From DATLLJ01 sp035537875 (GTDB lineage: Bacteria; Acidobacteriota; Vicinamibacteria; Vicinamibacterales; CAVVIG01): a stretch of DNA of 64,000 nt. Positions within the stretch are counted from its first letter, which is position 1. The number at the start of each line of letters is the position of its first letter. The notes under the pieces were generated by a model. That model did no database searches. It saw only the letters and a program-made list of their open reading frames with translations, and had not been told where the DNA came from. The position numbers were made by a program, and so were the translations under genes. Below are positions 56,666-64,000 of this stretch, one piece after another. The stretch lies in assembly GCA_035537875.1 (NCBI GenBank), contig DATLLJ010000141.1, positions 38,111 through 102,110 on the forward strand, read 5' to 3'.

Positions 56666-57607
56666 ATGGACCTGATCCCCGGCTCTGCGCCGCACTGGCA
56701 CCTCGTCCTGAACCATCTCCCATCGGTCGGGACGCTGGTTGCCCTCTGCCTGTTGGCGGCCGCGCGGTCCGTCGGGAGTCGGGACGTGACGCGCGCGAGT
56801 CTCCTGCTGTTCGTCGTCTTCGCCCTCGTGGCGATCCCCACGTTCGTCACGGGCGCCGCGGCCGGATGGGCTATCCGAAGTACGGCTGGCATATCGGAGC
56901 GTGCGATCGCCGTCCATCAGGATGCCGCGCTGCTGGCGCTTGTTGCGTTGCTCGTCACAGGCTGGCTGGCCTGGTTTACCTTGTGGCGGGATCGTCGCCG
57001 TCTGCCGCTGGACGGGTGGGGTCCTCCGGCGGTCCTCGGGTCGGGCACGCTGGCGCTCGTGCTTCTGTTGCGGACGGCGCGTCTCGGCGGTGACATCAAC
57101 CACCCCGAAATCCGCGCTGGCGTGCCGGCGGACGGCGCCGGTCCAGGTCTCTCGGCTGCCATCGTCGACTGGGTCGGCAATCGGGCCTGGGCGTTTCCCG
57201 CCATGGAAACCGTGCACTTCCTCGGCATGGCGCTGCTCTTCGGCCCGGTACTGCTGACGGCGGTTCGCGTGCTTGGCGGCGCCAGGACAGTGCCGTACGC
57301 CGCCTTTCACCGGCTCCTGCCTCTGGGCGTGTTCGGCTTCGTGCTCAATGTCGTCACCGGCCTCGGTTTCTTCCTCGTCGACTCCGGCCGGTACTCCGCG
57401 TTGACCTACGGCTTCTTCCCCAAGATGGCCTTGATCGTGGTGGGCGGGGTGGCTGCGTTGTACTTCACGATCTTCGAGCGTCTCTGGGAGCTCGGGGCGG
57501 GCGACGATGCGCCGATCGCGGCCAAGGCAGTGGCCGTGGTGACGGTCTTGATCTGGTCTGGCGTCATTGCCTACGGTCGATTGCTGCCGTATCTCGAAAG
57601 CGACTGA
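56666..57607 (+). CDS. Polytopic membrane protein, DUF2231-like N-half and DUF6644-like C-half
   Basis: The protein has 313 residues with about eight helices. The N-terminal half has HWHLVLNHLPSVGTLVALCL and ISERAIAVHQDAALLALVAL, each placing His at a helix start, as in DUF2231-like proteins. The C-terminal half has METVHFLGMALLFGPVLLTA, YAAFHRLLPLGVFGFVLNVV and GFFPKMALIVVGGVAALYF. The V-H-x-L-G-x-A-L-x-x-G pattern recurs in the 57708 protein, so the C-half and that protein are related. Paired His in helices would suit b-type haem binding, which is inference. It starts 26 bp after the DUF6152 gene. Confidence 0.72.
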   Translation: MDLIPGSAPHWHLVLNHLPSVGTLVALCLLAAARSVGSRDVTRASLLLFVVFALVAIPTFVTGAAAGWAIRSTAGISERAIAVHQDAALLALVALLVTGWLAWFTLWRDRRRLPLDGWGPPAVLGSGTLALVLLLRTARLGGDINHPEIRAGVPADGAGPGLSAAIVDWVGNRAWAFPAMETVHFLGMALLFGPVLLTAVRVLGGARTVPYAAFHRLLPLGVFGFVLNVVTGLGFFLVDSGRYSALTYGFFPKMALIVVGGVAALYFTIFERLWELGAGDDAPIAAKAVAVVTVLIWSGVIAYGRLLPYLESD

Positions 57608-57617
57608 CGAGGTGGCC

Positions 57618-57704
57618 ATGCTGTTTGGCATCGCGTTCGGCGTGCTGGTGCTTCTGGCGCTCGTCGGTGCCGCGAGCGCGTGGATTGACAGGAGCGTGGA
57701 CTGA
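57618..57704 (+). CDS. 28-residue single-helix membrane protein
   Basis: ATG 57618, with GAGGTGG just upstream, opens a 28-codon frame ending in TGA at 57704. The product is one membrane helix (LFGIAFGVLVLLALVGAASAW) with a short charged tail (IDRSVD). It sits 11 bp after one membrane-protein gene and 3 bp before the next, so translational coupling is very likely. The size and context resemble the tiny subunits of membrane redox complexes (such as CydX or CcoQ), but there is no sequence similarity I can claim. Confidence 0.65.
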   Translation: MLFGIAFGVLVLLALVGAASAWIDRSVD

Positions 57705-57707
57705 GGG

Positions 57708-58178
57708 ATGGCGTTTCTGAGCTGGCTCGAGTCCACCGGCTACGTCAAGTGGATGCTCGCTTCGCTCGTCGCGTATCCGTTCATGCTGACGGTCCACGCC
57801 CTCGGGCTGGCGCTCACCGTTGGCGTGCTCCTCGTGCTCGATCTGCGCCTGCTGGGTCTATACCCGACAATTCCGTTGACGTCGCTCGACCGGCTTCTGA
57901 GAATCGCGTGGGTCGGAATCGGGCTCAATGCCTTGACCGGCGTGTCGATTTTCATGACGGAGGCCACGCAATACGTCACCAACGTCCCTTTCATCCTGAA
58001 GATGGTGTTCGTCGTTCTCGGCGCCGTCAGTCTCGCCGCCATGCAGCGGGTCTTGAGGCGGAACGCCTCGACCGTGGAAGCGGGCCAGGTGCCGCCGCAC
58101 GGGCGTGGCCTGGCGATCGGCTCCGCGTTGTTCTGGGTATTGGCTGTCGTGACGGGCCGGCTGATCGCGTACCTCTGA
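57708..58178 (+). CDS. DUF6644-like membrane protein
   Basis: The protein has 156 residues and four helices: WMLASLVAYPFMLTVHALGL, LALTVGVLLVLDLRLLGLYP, RIAWVGIGLNALTGVSIFM plus ILKMVFVVLGAVSLAAM, and SALFWVLAVVTGRLIAYL. The pattern Y-P-x-x-x-x-V-H-x-L-G-x-A-L...D-L-R-L-L-G is characteristic of the DUF6644 type as I know it. It is a half-size relative of the C-terminal half of the 56666 protein. ATG 57708 lies 3 nt after the stop of the 28-residue gene, with GAGGG overlapping that stop. It is the last gene of the cluster. Confidence 0.78.
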   Translation: MAFLSWLESTGYVKWMLASLVAYPFMLTVHALGLALTVGVLLVLDLRLLGLYPTIPLTSLDRLLRIAWVGIGLNALTGVSIFMTEATQYVTNVPFILKMVFVVLGAVSLAAMQRVLRRNASTVEAGQVPPHGRGLAIGSALFWVLAVVTGRLIAYL

Positions 58179-58254
58179 CTATCTGGCGAAACCGGCCAGT
58201 CGCCGAAGAAGGGCTCGACTCGGCTCGACACGGCGAGCTCGTGCATCACAACCG

Positions 58255-59019
58255 ATGGTGGAATCGATAGACACGGTTCGCGGCTGGATTGAGGACTCCT
58301 CGCGCATCGTCGCATTGACGGGCGCCGGCATCTCAACCGAATCGGGTATTCCCGACTTTCGCGGACCCGAGGGGGTGTGGACCAAGGATCCCAAGGCCGA
58401 ACGGCTCTCGAACATCCACTACTACATGTCGGACCCGTCGGTCCGCAAGCTTGCCTGGCAGAGGCGTGTCGAGCATCCCGCCTGGCACGCGAAACCGAAC
58501 GTCGGACACACCGCGCTCGTGGCGCTCGAGCGACGTGGCAAGCTGCACGCGCTCGTCACACAGAACATCGACGGGCTCCATCAATTGGCGGGGAACTCGG
58601 CTGAGCGAGTCATCGAGGTTCACGGCACGATGCGCGAAGTCACGTGCATGAGCTGTGGGTGGCGCGGAGCGGCTGGCCCCGTGCTGGATCGCGTCCTGGC
58701 GGGCGAAGAGGATCCCGCGTGCGAACGCTGCGCCGGTATTTTGAAGAGCGGCACGATCTCGTTCGGGCAGCCACTGGTGCCGGCGGTGATCGACAGTGCC
58801 ATGCGGGCTGTCGCTCGCGCCGATCTGTTGCTCGCGATTGGCACGAGCCTCCAGGTCTATCCGGTTGCGGGAGCGGTGCCCGCTGCCGTCGCCGCCGGGA
58901 TTCGAGTCGTGATTGTGAACGCGGAGCCGACGCCCTTTGATGAAATGGTTCATGCCGTGTTGCGTCGGCCAATCGGCGAGATCCTGCCGGCGTTGTGCGC
59001 GGTGAGCGAGTCCGATTGA
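58255..59019 (+). CDS. cobB: Sir2-family NAD-dependent protein deacylase (CobB-like)
   Basis: This 254-residue sirtuin has NAD-binding IVALTGAGISTESGIPDFRG, the acceptor-site motif LVTQNIDGLHQLAG, the catalytic His in RVIEVHGTMREV, and a zinc module formed by CMSCGWRG and ACERCAG. LLAIGTSLQVYPVAG and VVIVNAEPTPFD close the Rossmann fold. It removes acetyl or other acyl groups from lysines using NAD. The Tyr/Arg pair that marks desuccinylases is not obvious, so a deacetylase role is more likely. It is a single gene. Confidence 0.95.
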   Translation: MVESIDTVRGWIEDSSRIVALTGAGISTESGIPDFRGPEGVWTKDPKAERLSNIHYYMSDPSVRKLAWQRRVEHPAWHAKPNVGHTALVALERRGKLHALVTQNIDGLHQLAGNSAERVIEVHGTMREVTCMSCGWRGAAGPVLDRVLAGEEDPACERCAGILKSGTISFGQPLVPAVIDSAMRAVARADLLLAIGTSLQVYPVAGAVPAAVAAGIRVVIVNAEPTPFDEMVHAVLRRPIGEILPALCAVSESD

Positions 59020-59046
59020 TAGTTCGACCGTTCCCGCCGGTATAAT
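59016..59046 (+). promoter_or_regulatory. Promoter of the 59.0 kb propeller kinase
   Basis: TTGATA (59016-59021), a long 19-nt spacer and TATAAT (59041-59046) end 10 nt before the TTG start codon at 59057. The leader would be about 4 nt, so the transcript is nearly leaderless. The -35 box overlaps the sirtuin stop codon. Confidence 0.5.
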
Positions 59047-59056
59047 CCCCCGCAGC

Positions 59057-61753
59057 TTGGCCCTCGGTCCCGGCAGTCGCCTCGGCCCTTACGAGATCCT
59101 CTCCGCTCTCGGTGCGGGCGGGATGGGAGAGGTGTATCGCGCGAGCGACACGACCCTCGGCCGACAGGTGGCGATCAAAGTCCTGCCCGATGCCTTCGCA
59201 CAGGACGCAGAACGTCTCGCCCGCTTCGAGCGCGAGGCGAAGACGCTTGCCGCGCTCAATGATCCCCACATCGCCCAGATCTACGGCCTGGAGCAGTCGA
59301 GTGGCGTACGGGCCCTCGTGATGGAACTCGTAGAGGGTGAGGATCTCTCGCAGCGAATCGCTCGCGGGCCCATTCCACTTGACGAAGCCCTGCCCATCGC
59401 CAGGCAGATTGCGGAAGCCCTCGAGATCGCCCACGAGCAGGGAATCGTCCACCGCGACCTGAAGCCGGCCAATATCAAAATCAGACCAGACGGCGTCGCA
59501 AAGGTGCTCGACTTCGGGCTCGCGAAAGCCGCTGCCGGGATCGGGCCCGCTCCAGACCTCTCCCAGTCGCCAACGGTGACGTACGCGGACAGGACTGAAG
59601 GGATTCTGCTTGGCACGGTCGCGTACATGAGTCCGGAGCAGGCCAGAGGACGTCCCGTGGACCGGCGCGCGGACATCTGGGCGTTCGGGTGCGTGCTGTA
59701 CGAAATGCTCGCCGGGCGGCAGGCGTTCGGAGGCGACACGCTGTCCGACGCTATCGGAGCGGTCCTACACACCGAGCCAAATTGGCACGCCCTGTCGGAG
59801 GATGTCCCGACTGCACTGCGGCGCCTGCTGCGACGTTGTCTGGAGAAGGATCCAAAACGAAGGCTGCGGGACGTTGGCGATGCCCGTGCCGATCTCGACG
59901 ATGTGCTGAGCGGAGCCGGCGAGCCCGGTGCGTCCGCTCCGATCCAGGCTTCTCCGCGCGGAGCCGCGGGATGGACTGTCGCTGGCGTCCTTGCCGCCGT
60001 GCTCGTTGCCGTCGCGCTGTGGGGGTGGACACGCGCGGGCTCCACGCGGTCAGCGGCGCCGACCCTGTCCAGAGCCGTTCGACTCACGACCGGGGCCGCG
60101 CTCGAGTTTGGTGCAGCCATCTCGCCGGACGGAAAGTGGGTCGCCCACTTTTCGAATGTCAGAGGCCCTATGGATCTGTGGGTCAAGTTCGTTGCGGGCG
60201 GAGAGGCTGTGAATCTCACCGCAACGACCACGCTGGAGCTGCCAAGCAGGGTGGACATCGGTGGCCTCGCGATCTCTCCCGATGGTACGAGCATCGCCTT
60301 CGATGCGGGAGCCACGAAGGGCACCGCCAGCAATCTGTTCGACTCGTGGGTCATCCCCGCACCAGTGGGCGGCGTGCCACGCAAGATGGTCGAACGTGGA
60401 CGCAGTCTCCGCTGGTCACCGGACGGTACGAAGATCGCCTACGTTCGCGCCGGGGCCTCGGCCGGTGATTCGCTGTTCGTCGCCGACGCGGACGGCACGA
60501 ACGCACGCGAGATCGTGCCCACGAAGGGCGGCATGCACGTTCACTGGCCATCGTGGTCGCACGACAGCCAGTACATCTACTTCAACTACTCAGTGTCGAC
60601 CGTCAACTCAGAGCCGGCCGAAATCTATCGTGTTCCCGCCAGCGGTGGTCCCTTGGAGCCGGTGGTGCAGACGTCGAGACGGGCGATCTTTCCGCTGCCG
60701 GTGCCGGACGGTACAGGCGTGATCTTCGCCGCCAACCCATTCACCGTCGACCTCGGGCTGTGGTGGAAGCCGCTGGCGAATCTATCCGAAGCGCCTCGAC
60801 AGTTGACAGCTGGCTTGGGGGAGTACGGCGAGCTGTCGATCTCCGCAGACGGCAGTGCTCTCGTGGCGACGTTTCTGGAACTGCGGCAGTCGCTGGTGTC
60901 GGTGCCGTTGCGGCCGGCGACCGACGGAAGAGCCGCGTTGCGGATGCTGACCGATGAATTCTCTGGCGACGTGGACCCGACGTTTTCACCCCAGGGTGAC
61001 CGGCTGGTCTTCAGCTCCAGTCGTTCGGGAAGTCGTAACTTGTGGACCGCCCGATCGGACGCCACCGACGCCCGCCCGTTGACGTCCGGATCCGCCCTCG
61101 ATGAGTTGCCGTCGTTCTCTCCGGACGGTCGGCAGATTGCATTTGTCTCGGACCGAGGCGGACAGCGCGGAATCTGGGCGATGAACGCCGATGGCGGAGC
61201 AGCGCGCTCCCTGGTCAAGGCGCAAGTTCTCGACGTGCCCACATGGTCGGCAGACGGCAGGGAGATCGCCTACTCCGCTCCGGTGGGCGCGACGCCGGGT
61301 CTGTGGGTGGTATCGGTGGACAGCGGAGCGACCCGCCAGTTACCGACTCCGGGCGCCGGTACCAGGCCTGCGTGGTCGCCGCGAGGCGATGTGATCGCGT
61401 ACATCGAAGCCACGCCCGGAAAGCCCGACGGTCCGAATACCTCCCGCGTGGCGTTCGTCGATCGCACCGGACAACCCGTGCAGACGTCGGTTCCGACCAG
61501 CCCGAACGTACTCAACGGCTTCCTCGCCTGGTCGTCGGACGGCCGCTACCTCGCGGCGATTACGGAACCAGGAGCGACCACCGATGTCATTTGGATCGTC
61601 GACGTCGAGAAGCGCACGCCGTTTCAACGGCTCGTGGAGCTCCCACCCGGGATCAGAGTCCGCGGGGCCGCCTGGTCGAGCGATGGGTCGTCCATCGTAT
61701 TGGGCCAGCGTCGTGGATCGAGCGACATCGTACGGTTCGACGTCGCGCCGTAG
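59057..61753 (+). CDS. Ser/Thr protein kinase with C-terminal TolB/WD40-like beta-propeller
   Basis: The protein has 898 residues. The start is TTG 59057, which gives the usual family N-terminus (ALGPGSRLGPYEILSALG). The kinase domain (about 10-275) has GAGGMGEVYRASD, QVAIKVLPD, IVHRDLKPANIKIRPDG, LDFGLAKA and GTVAYMSPEQARGR. A membrane helix lies near 313-330 (AGWTVAGVLAAVLVAVALWG). The external part (about 345-898) has propeller repeats such as AISPDGKWVAHFS, RWSPDGTKIAYVR, TFSPQGDRLVFSSSRSG, SFSPDGRQIAFVSDRGGQRG and AWSSDGRYLAAI. It is a paralogue of the kinase at 29319. Confidence 0.95.
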   Translation: MALGPGSRLGPYEILSALGAGGMGEVYRASDTTLGRQVAIKVLPDAFAQDAERLARFEREAKTLAALNDPHIAQIYGLEQSSGVRALVMELVEGEDLSQRIARGPIPLDEALPIARQIAEALEIAHEQGIVHRDLKPANIKIRPDGVAKVLDFGLAKAAAGIGPAPDLSQSPTVTYADRTEGILLGTVAYMSPEQARGRPVDRRADIWAFGCVLYEMLAGRQAFGGDTLSDAIGAVLHTEPNWHALSEDVPTALRRLLRRCLEKDPKRRLRDVGDARADLDDVLSGAGEPGASAPIQASPRGAAGWTVAGVLAAVLVAVALWGWTRAGSTRSAAPTLSRAVRLTTGAALEFGAAISPDGKWVAHFSNVRGPMDLWVKFVAGGEAVNLTATTTLELPSRVDIGGLAISPDGTSIAFDAGATKGTASNLFDSWVIPAPVGGVPRKMVERGRSLRWSPDGTKIAYVRAGASAGDSLFVADADGTNAREIVPTKGGMHVHWPSWSHDSQYIYFNYSVSTVNSEPAEIYRVPASGGPLEPVVQTSRRAIFPLPVPDGTGVIFAANPFTVDLGLWWKPLANLSEAPRQLTAGLGEYGELSISADGSALVATFLELRQSLVSVPLRPATDGRAALRMLTDEFSGDVDPTFSPQGDRLVFSSSRSGSRNLWTARSDATDARPLTSGSALDELPSFSPDGRQIAFVSDRGGQRGIWAMNADGGAARSLVKAQVLDVPTWSADGREIAYSAPVGATPGLWVVSVDSGATRQLPTPGAGTRPAWSPRGDVIAYIEATPGKPDGPNTSRVAFVDRTGQPVQTSVPTSPNVLNGFLAWSSDGRYLAAITEPGATTDVIWIVDVEKRTPFQRLVELPPGIRVRGAAWSSDGSSIVLGQRRGSSDIVRFDVAP

Positions 61754-61861
61754 AGAGGAACCGGTCCTTCGAGCTTCGACGCGTCGGCCGACGGCTTGGC
61801 CCCGCGCCGTGCAACGAAATCCTCGACGGTGTGAATGCCTTCGAGATTTGCGCGCGTGTCC

Positions 61862-64000
61862 TCACAGGCTGCGAATAGTGACGAGAGGATCGGTGTGGGC
61901 GGCCCGGCGCGCCGGGAAATAGGCGGCGGCTCCCGCGCTGATCGCCATCAGCAGGGCGACCGCCAGGATTGTGATCGAATCCGCCCCTCGGATGTCGACG
62001 ATCACGCCAGGCGCCGGCGCGACCACTGCCTTCATCACCCGAATGGCCCCGATGGACAGCAGGACGCCCAGGCTGATCGAAATGCCGATCAACACGCTCA
62101 CGTCCCGCACGACGAGCCAGACAACTTGATTTCCGCTCGCACCGAGCGCCAGGCGGATGCCTAACTCCACGGCCCGCTTCACGACGGTAAATCGGACCAC
62201 GGAGTACAACCCAACCGCCGCCAGCAGCAGTGCAACGGCACCCAGGCCGCCAAGCAGCGCCATGCCACGCCGGTAGAGGAACTGTTCCCGGTCCAGTTGT
62301 TGCGCCATTGTCCGTGCTTGAAACACCGGCAACGCGGGGTCCACACTCCGGATTTCCCGTTGCATTGCCTGGACAAGGCTGGTGGCGTCGGAGGATGTGC
62401 GCGCTCCAATCGTGGATACTTCCACACCGGCTTGCGCTACAGGAAGGTAAAACAGCGCTTCCGGGCTGGTCGTGAATCTCAAGGTGCTGGTGTCCCGGAC
62501 GACGCCGATGATTTCGACAGGCACTTTTTCTTCGCGCGACTGTTGCACGCCGCCGTAACGAAAGCGTCGCCCCACTGCGTTCGGCGAACCGAACACTTGA
62601 CGAGCCATCGTCTCGTTGACAATGGCCACGCGCGGGCGATCCGGCAGATCGCGTTCGTCAAATGCCCTGCCAGACAGCAGCGGTATCTGGAGTGTTTCGA
62701 AGTAGCCGGGTGAGGCCCATGCGGATTCGACACTCTGACGCTGTGCCATTGGAATGTCTTCGAGTTCGATCTCGCGTCCAACACTCGATCCCACGGCGGG
62801 CCCACTGGTCGCAAAGATCGCTTGGACGCCAGGGATCGTTTGAATACGTCGCAGAATCTCTTGGTTGACGCGCCGCGCGTCGGCGTCCGTATATCCGGCG
62901 TAACGGGGGTTCGTTCCCAGCAAGGCGACTCCCTGCACGGCAAAGCCCGGCTCCTGCGCCTGCAACGACCACATCGCGCGCAGAAGTACAGCCGCGCTCA
63001 TGATGAGCAGGAACGAGCCGATGACCTGGATGGCGAGCAACGCGTTCTTCAAGCTGAACCAGCCCCGCCCAAACGAAGCGGAGCCTCCACTCTCGCCGCG
63101 CAAGGCCGAAACCAGATTGACACGAGTGGATCGCAAGGCGGGAGCCAATCCGAACGCGATGCCCGTGACGATGGATAGAAGAACGGCGAATACGAGCACC
63201 CGATAGTCGGTGTTGACGTCGGAGCCGAACGGGATTTGGGCCGAGATGTACCGAATCGACCAGTGGGCCAAGGCGATTCCAGCGGCCGCGCCGAACATCG
63301 ACAACAGAACGCTCTCCGTCAAGAAGTGACGAATGAGTTGCCAACGCGTGGCGCCGATCGCAAGTCGTACAGAGACCTCCGAGGCGCGTCCCGTGCCGCG
63401 AACCAGCAGGAGGGTAGCCAGGTTGCTGCAGGCAATCGCGAGGACGAGTCCAACCACGGCCGTCAGGGCCGTGGCGGCAAGGGCAATGAGGCGGTCCGGT
63501 TCGCCAGGATGGAACACGACTTCATCGGACGGGATCACGGCCATCCCCTTCCCGGGATCAGTGTCCGGATGATCGGCTGCCAGGCGCCGCGCGACGACAT
63601 TCACGGTGGCGCGGGCCTGTTCCACGCTGACGCCGTCCTTCAGCCGGGCCCGGACGTCGAACAGCAGGTCGCCGCGCCGCTGAAGAATCCCAGCCCGGCT
63701 GGTGCCCGCCTCCACCAAGGGCAGGGCCGACATCGAAAGCCAGAAATCAGTGATCAGAGTGGGATGGGTTGCGCTGGCCAGATCCCTGGGACCGATGCCG
63801 ATGATCGTGACCGGCGCGCCGTTCAAACGGATGGTCCGTCCAAGAATTCCCCCGTCCGAAGCAAACTTACTCTGCCAGGTGTGAAAGCCGACCACCGCTG
63901 CACCTTGCGGACCTGCCAGATCTTCTGAGGGCGTGAACCAACGCCCGGCCGCAGGACTGCTCCCGGCTACGCCTAAGTATCCGGATGTTGCGTATTCGAT
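61862..64000 (-). CDS. ADOP-type FtsX/MacB-like permease, 5' end cut by window edge
   Basis: More than 710 codons are visible. The frame stays open to the right edge, with GRWFTPSEDLAGPQGAAVVG before residue MVGFHTW, so the GTG at 63895 is internal and the gene begins outside the window. The visible part covers most of the first periplasmic domain (LGRTIRLNGAPVTIIGIGP), the middle helix block (TALTAVVGLVLAIACSNLATLLLVRG with EVSVRLAIGATRWQLIRHFL), the second periplasmic domain and the last FtsX block (LGGLGAVALLLAAVGLYSVV, VELGIRLALGASGNQVV). It is a relative of the 3834 permease; a PadR gene may lie beyond the edge. Confidence 0.93.
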   Translation of the reverse strand: MEYATSGYLGVAGSSPAAGRWFTPSEDLAGPQGAAVVGFHTWQSKFASDGGILGRTIRLNGAPVTIIGIGPRDLASATHPTLITDFWLSMSALPLVEAGTSRAGILQRRGDLLFDVRARLKDGVSVEQARATVNVVARRLAADHPDTDPGKGMAVIPSDEVVFHPGEPDRLIALAATALTAVVGLVLAIACSNLATLLLVRGTGRASEVSVRLAIGATRWQLIRHFLTESVLLSMFGAAAGIALAHWSIRYISAQIPFGSDVNTDYRVLVFAVLLSIVTGIAFGLAPALRSTRVNLVSALRGESGGSASFGRGWFSLKNALLAIQVIGSFLLIMSAAVLLRAMWSLQAQEPGFAVQGVALLGTNPRYAGYTDADARRVNQEILRRIQTIPGVQAIFATSGPAVGSSVGREIELEDIPMAQRQSVESAWASPGYFETLQIPLLSGRAFDERDLPDRPRVAIVNETMARQVFGSPNAVGRRFRYGGVQQSREEKVPVEIIGVVRDTSTLRFTTSPEALFYLPVAQAGVEVSTIGARTSSDATSLVQAMQREIRSVDPALPVFQARTMAQQLDREQFLYRRGMALLGGLGAVALLLAAVGLYSVVRFTVVKRAVELGIRLALGASGNQVVWLVVRDVSVLIGISISLGVLLSIGAIRVMKAVVAPAPGVIVDIRGADSITILAVALLMAISAGAAAYFPARRAAHTDPLVTIRSL

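Overview
The window is high-GC (by eye about 64 to 66 percent), densely coding bacterial chromosome. Its content points to an acidobacterium, most likely of the Vicinamibacteria type. The pointers are two long orphan FtsX/MacB-like permeases of the ADOP type (one paired with a PadR regulator), four Ser/Thr kinases (two joined to TolB-like beta-propellers, two with N-terminal membrane domains), and many small secreted proteins of families common in soil Acidobacteriota. This assignment is inference from gene content; there is no rRNA in the window. I saw no tRNA, rRNA, CRISPR array, insertion sequence, integrase or phage gene. No gene-free stretch exceeds 300 bases.

Layout. 1-3.4 kb: a leftward run (PadR regulator, ankyrin-FKBP-like fusion, DUF4159 protein, VOC protein cut by the window edge) with a divergent secreted protein. 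3.4-6.6 kb: PadR plus ADOP permease with two copies of an inverted repeat around the promoter. 6.6-10.8 kb: a nucleotidyltransferase with a small partner, a DUF2089-like regulator overlapping a membrane protein gene, a phytase-esterase-like lipoprotein and a predicted barrel-like secreted protein. 10.9-15.1 kb: a tightly coupled AttEFGH-like ABC transporter operon. 15.2-19.3 kb: MoaD-like beta-grasp protein plus BNR propeller, methyltransferase, zinc-ribbon protein, CBS protein, OsmC. 19.3-24.6 kb: a giant pyruvate:ferredoxin oxidoreductase whose reading frame is continuous with an upstream YbaK-type deacylase domain. 24.8-37.8 kb: membrane-anchored kinases, aminotransferase, LCMT-type methyltransferase, propeller kinase, amidohydrolase, VOC protein and MarR. 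37.8-40.1 kb: Lon protease, divergent from marR with overlapping promoters. 40.2-43.9 kb: five predicted exported proteins, one of them a methyltransferase. 43.9-54.5 kb: two ABC-F ATPases, M48 protease, sugar-isomerase-like protein, YaeQ with an apparent CTG start, SLOG-like protein, RluA-type pseudouridine synthase and YccA. 54.7-58.2 kb: a cluster of two exported proteins (one DUF6152) and three membrane proteins, one of only 28 residues. 58.2-64 kb: sirtuin, propeller kinase, and a second ADOP permease cut by the right edge.

How the genes work together. Much of the window is signalling and envelope biology: kinases that probably sense through membrane or propeller domains, exporters with local PadR control, and exported proteins of unknown role. 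Several genes (lon, marR, the 49.4 kb isomerase, two propeller kinases, DUF2089) have a good -10 box only 6 to 14 nt before the start codon, so leaderless or near-leaderless transcripts appear common here. The best candidates for undescribed biology are the AttEFGH-like operon with apparently redistributed FtsX modules, the DUF6152/DUF6644-type exported and membrane cluster, the YbaK-PFOR reading frame, the ankyrin-FKBP fusion and the exported methyltransferase.
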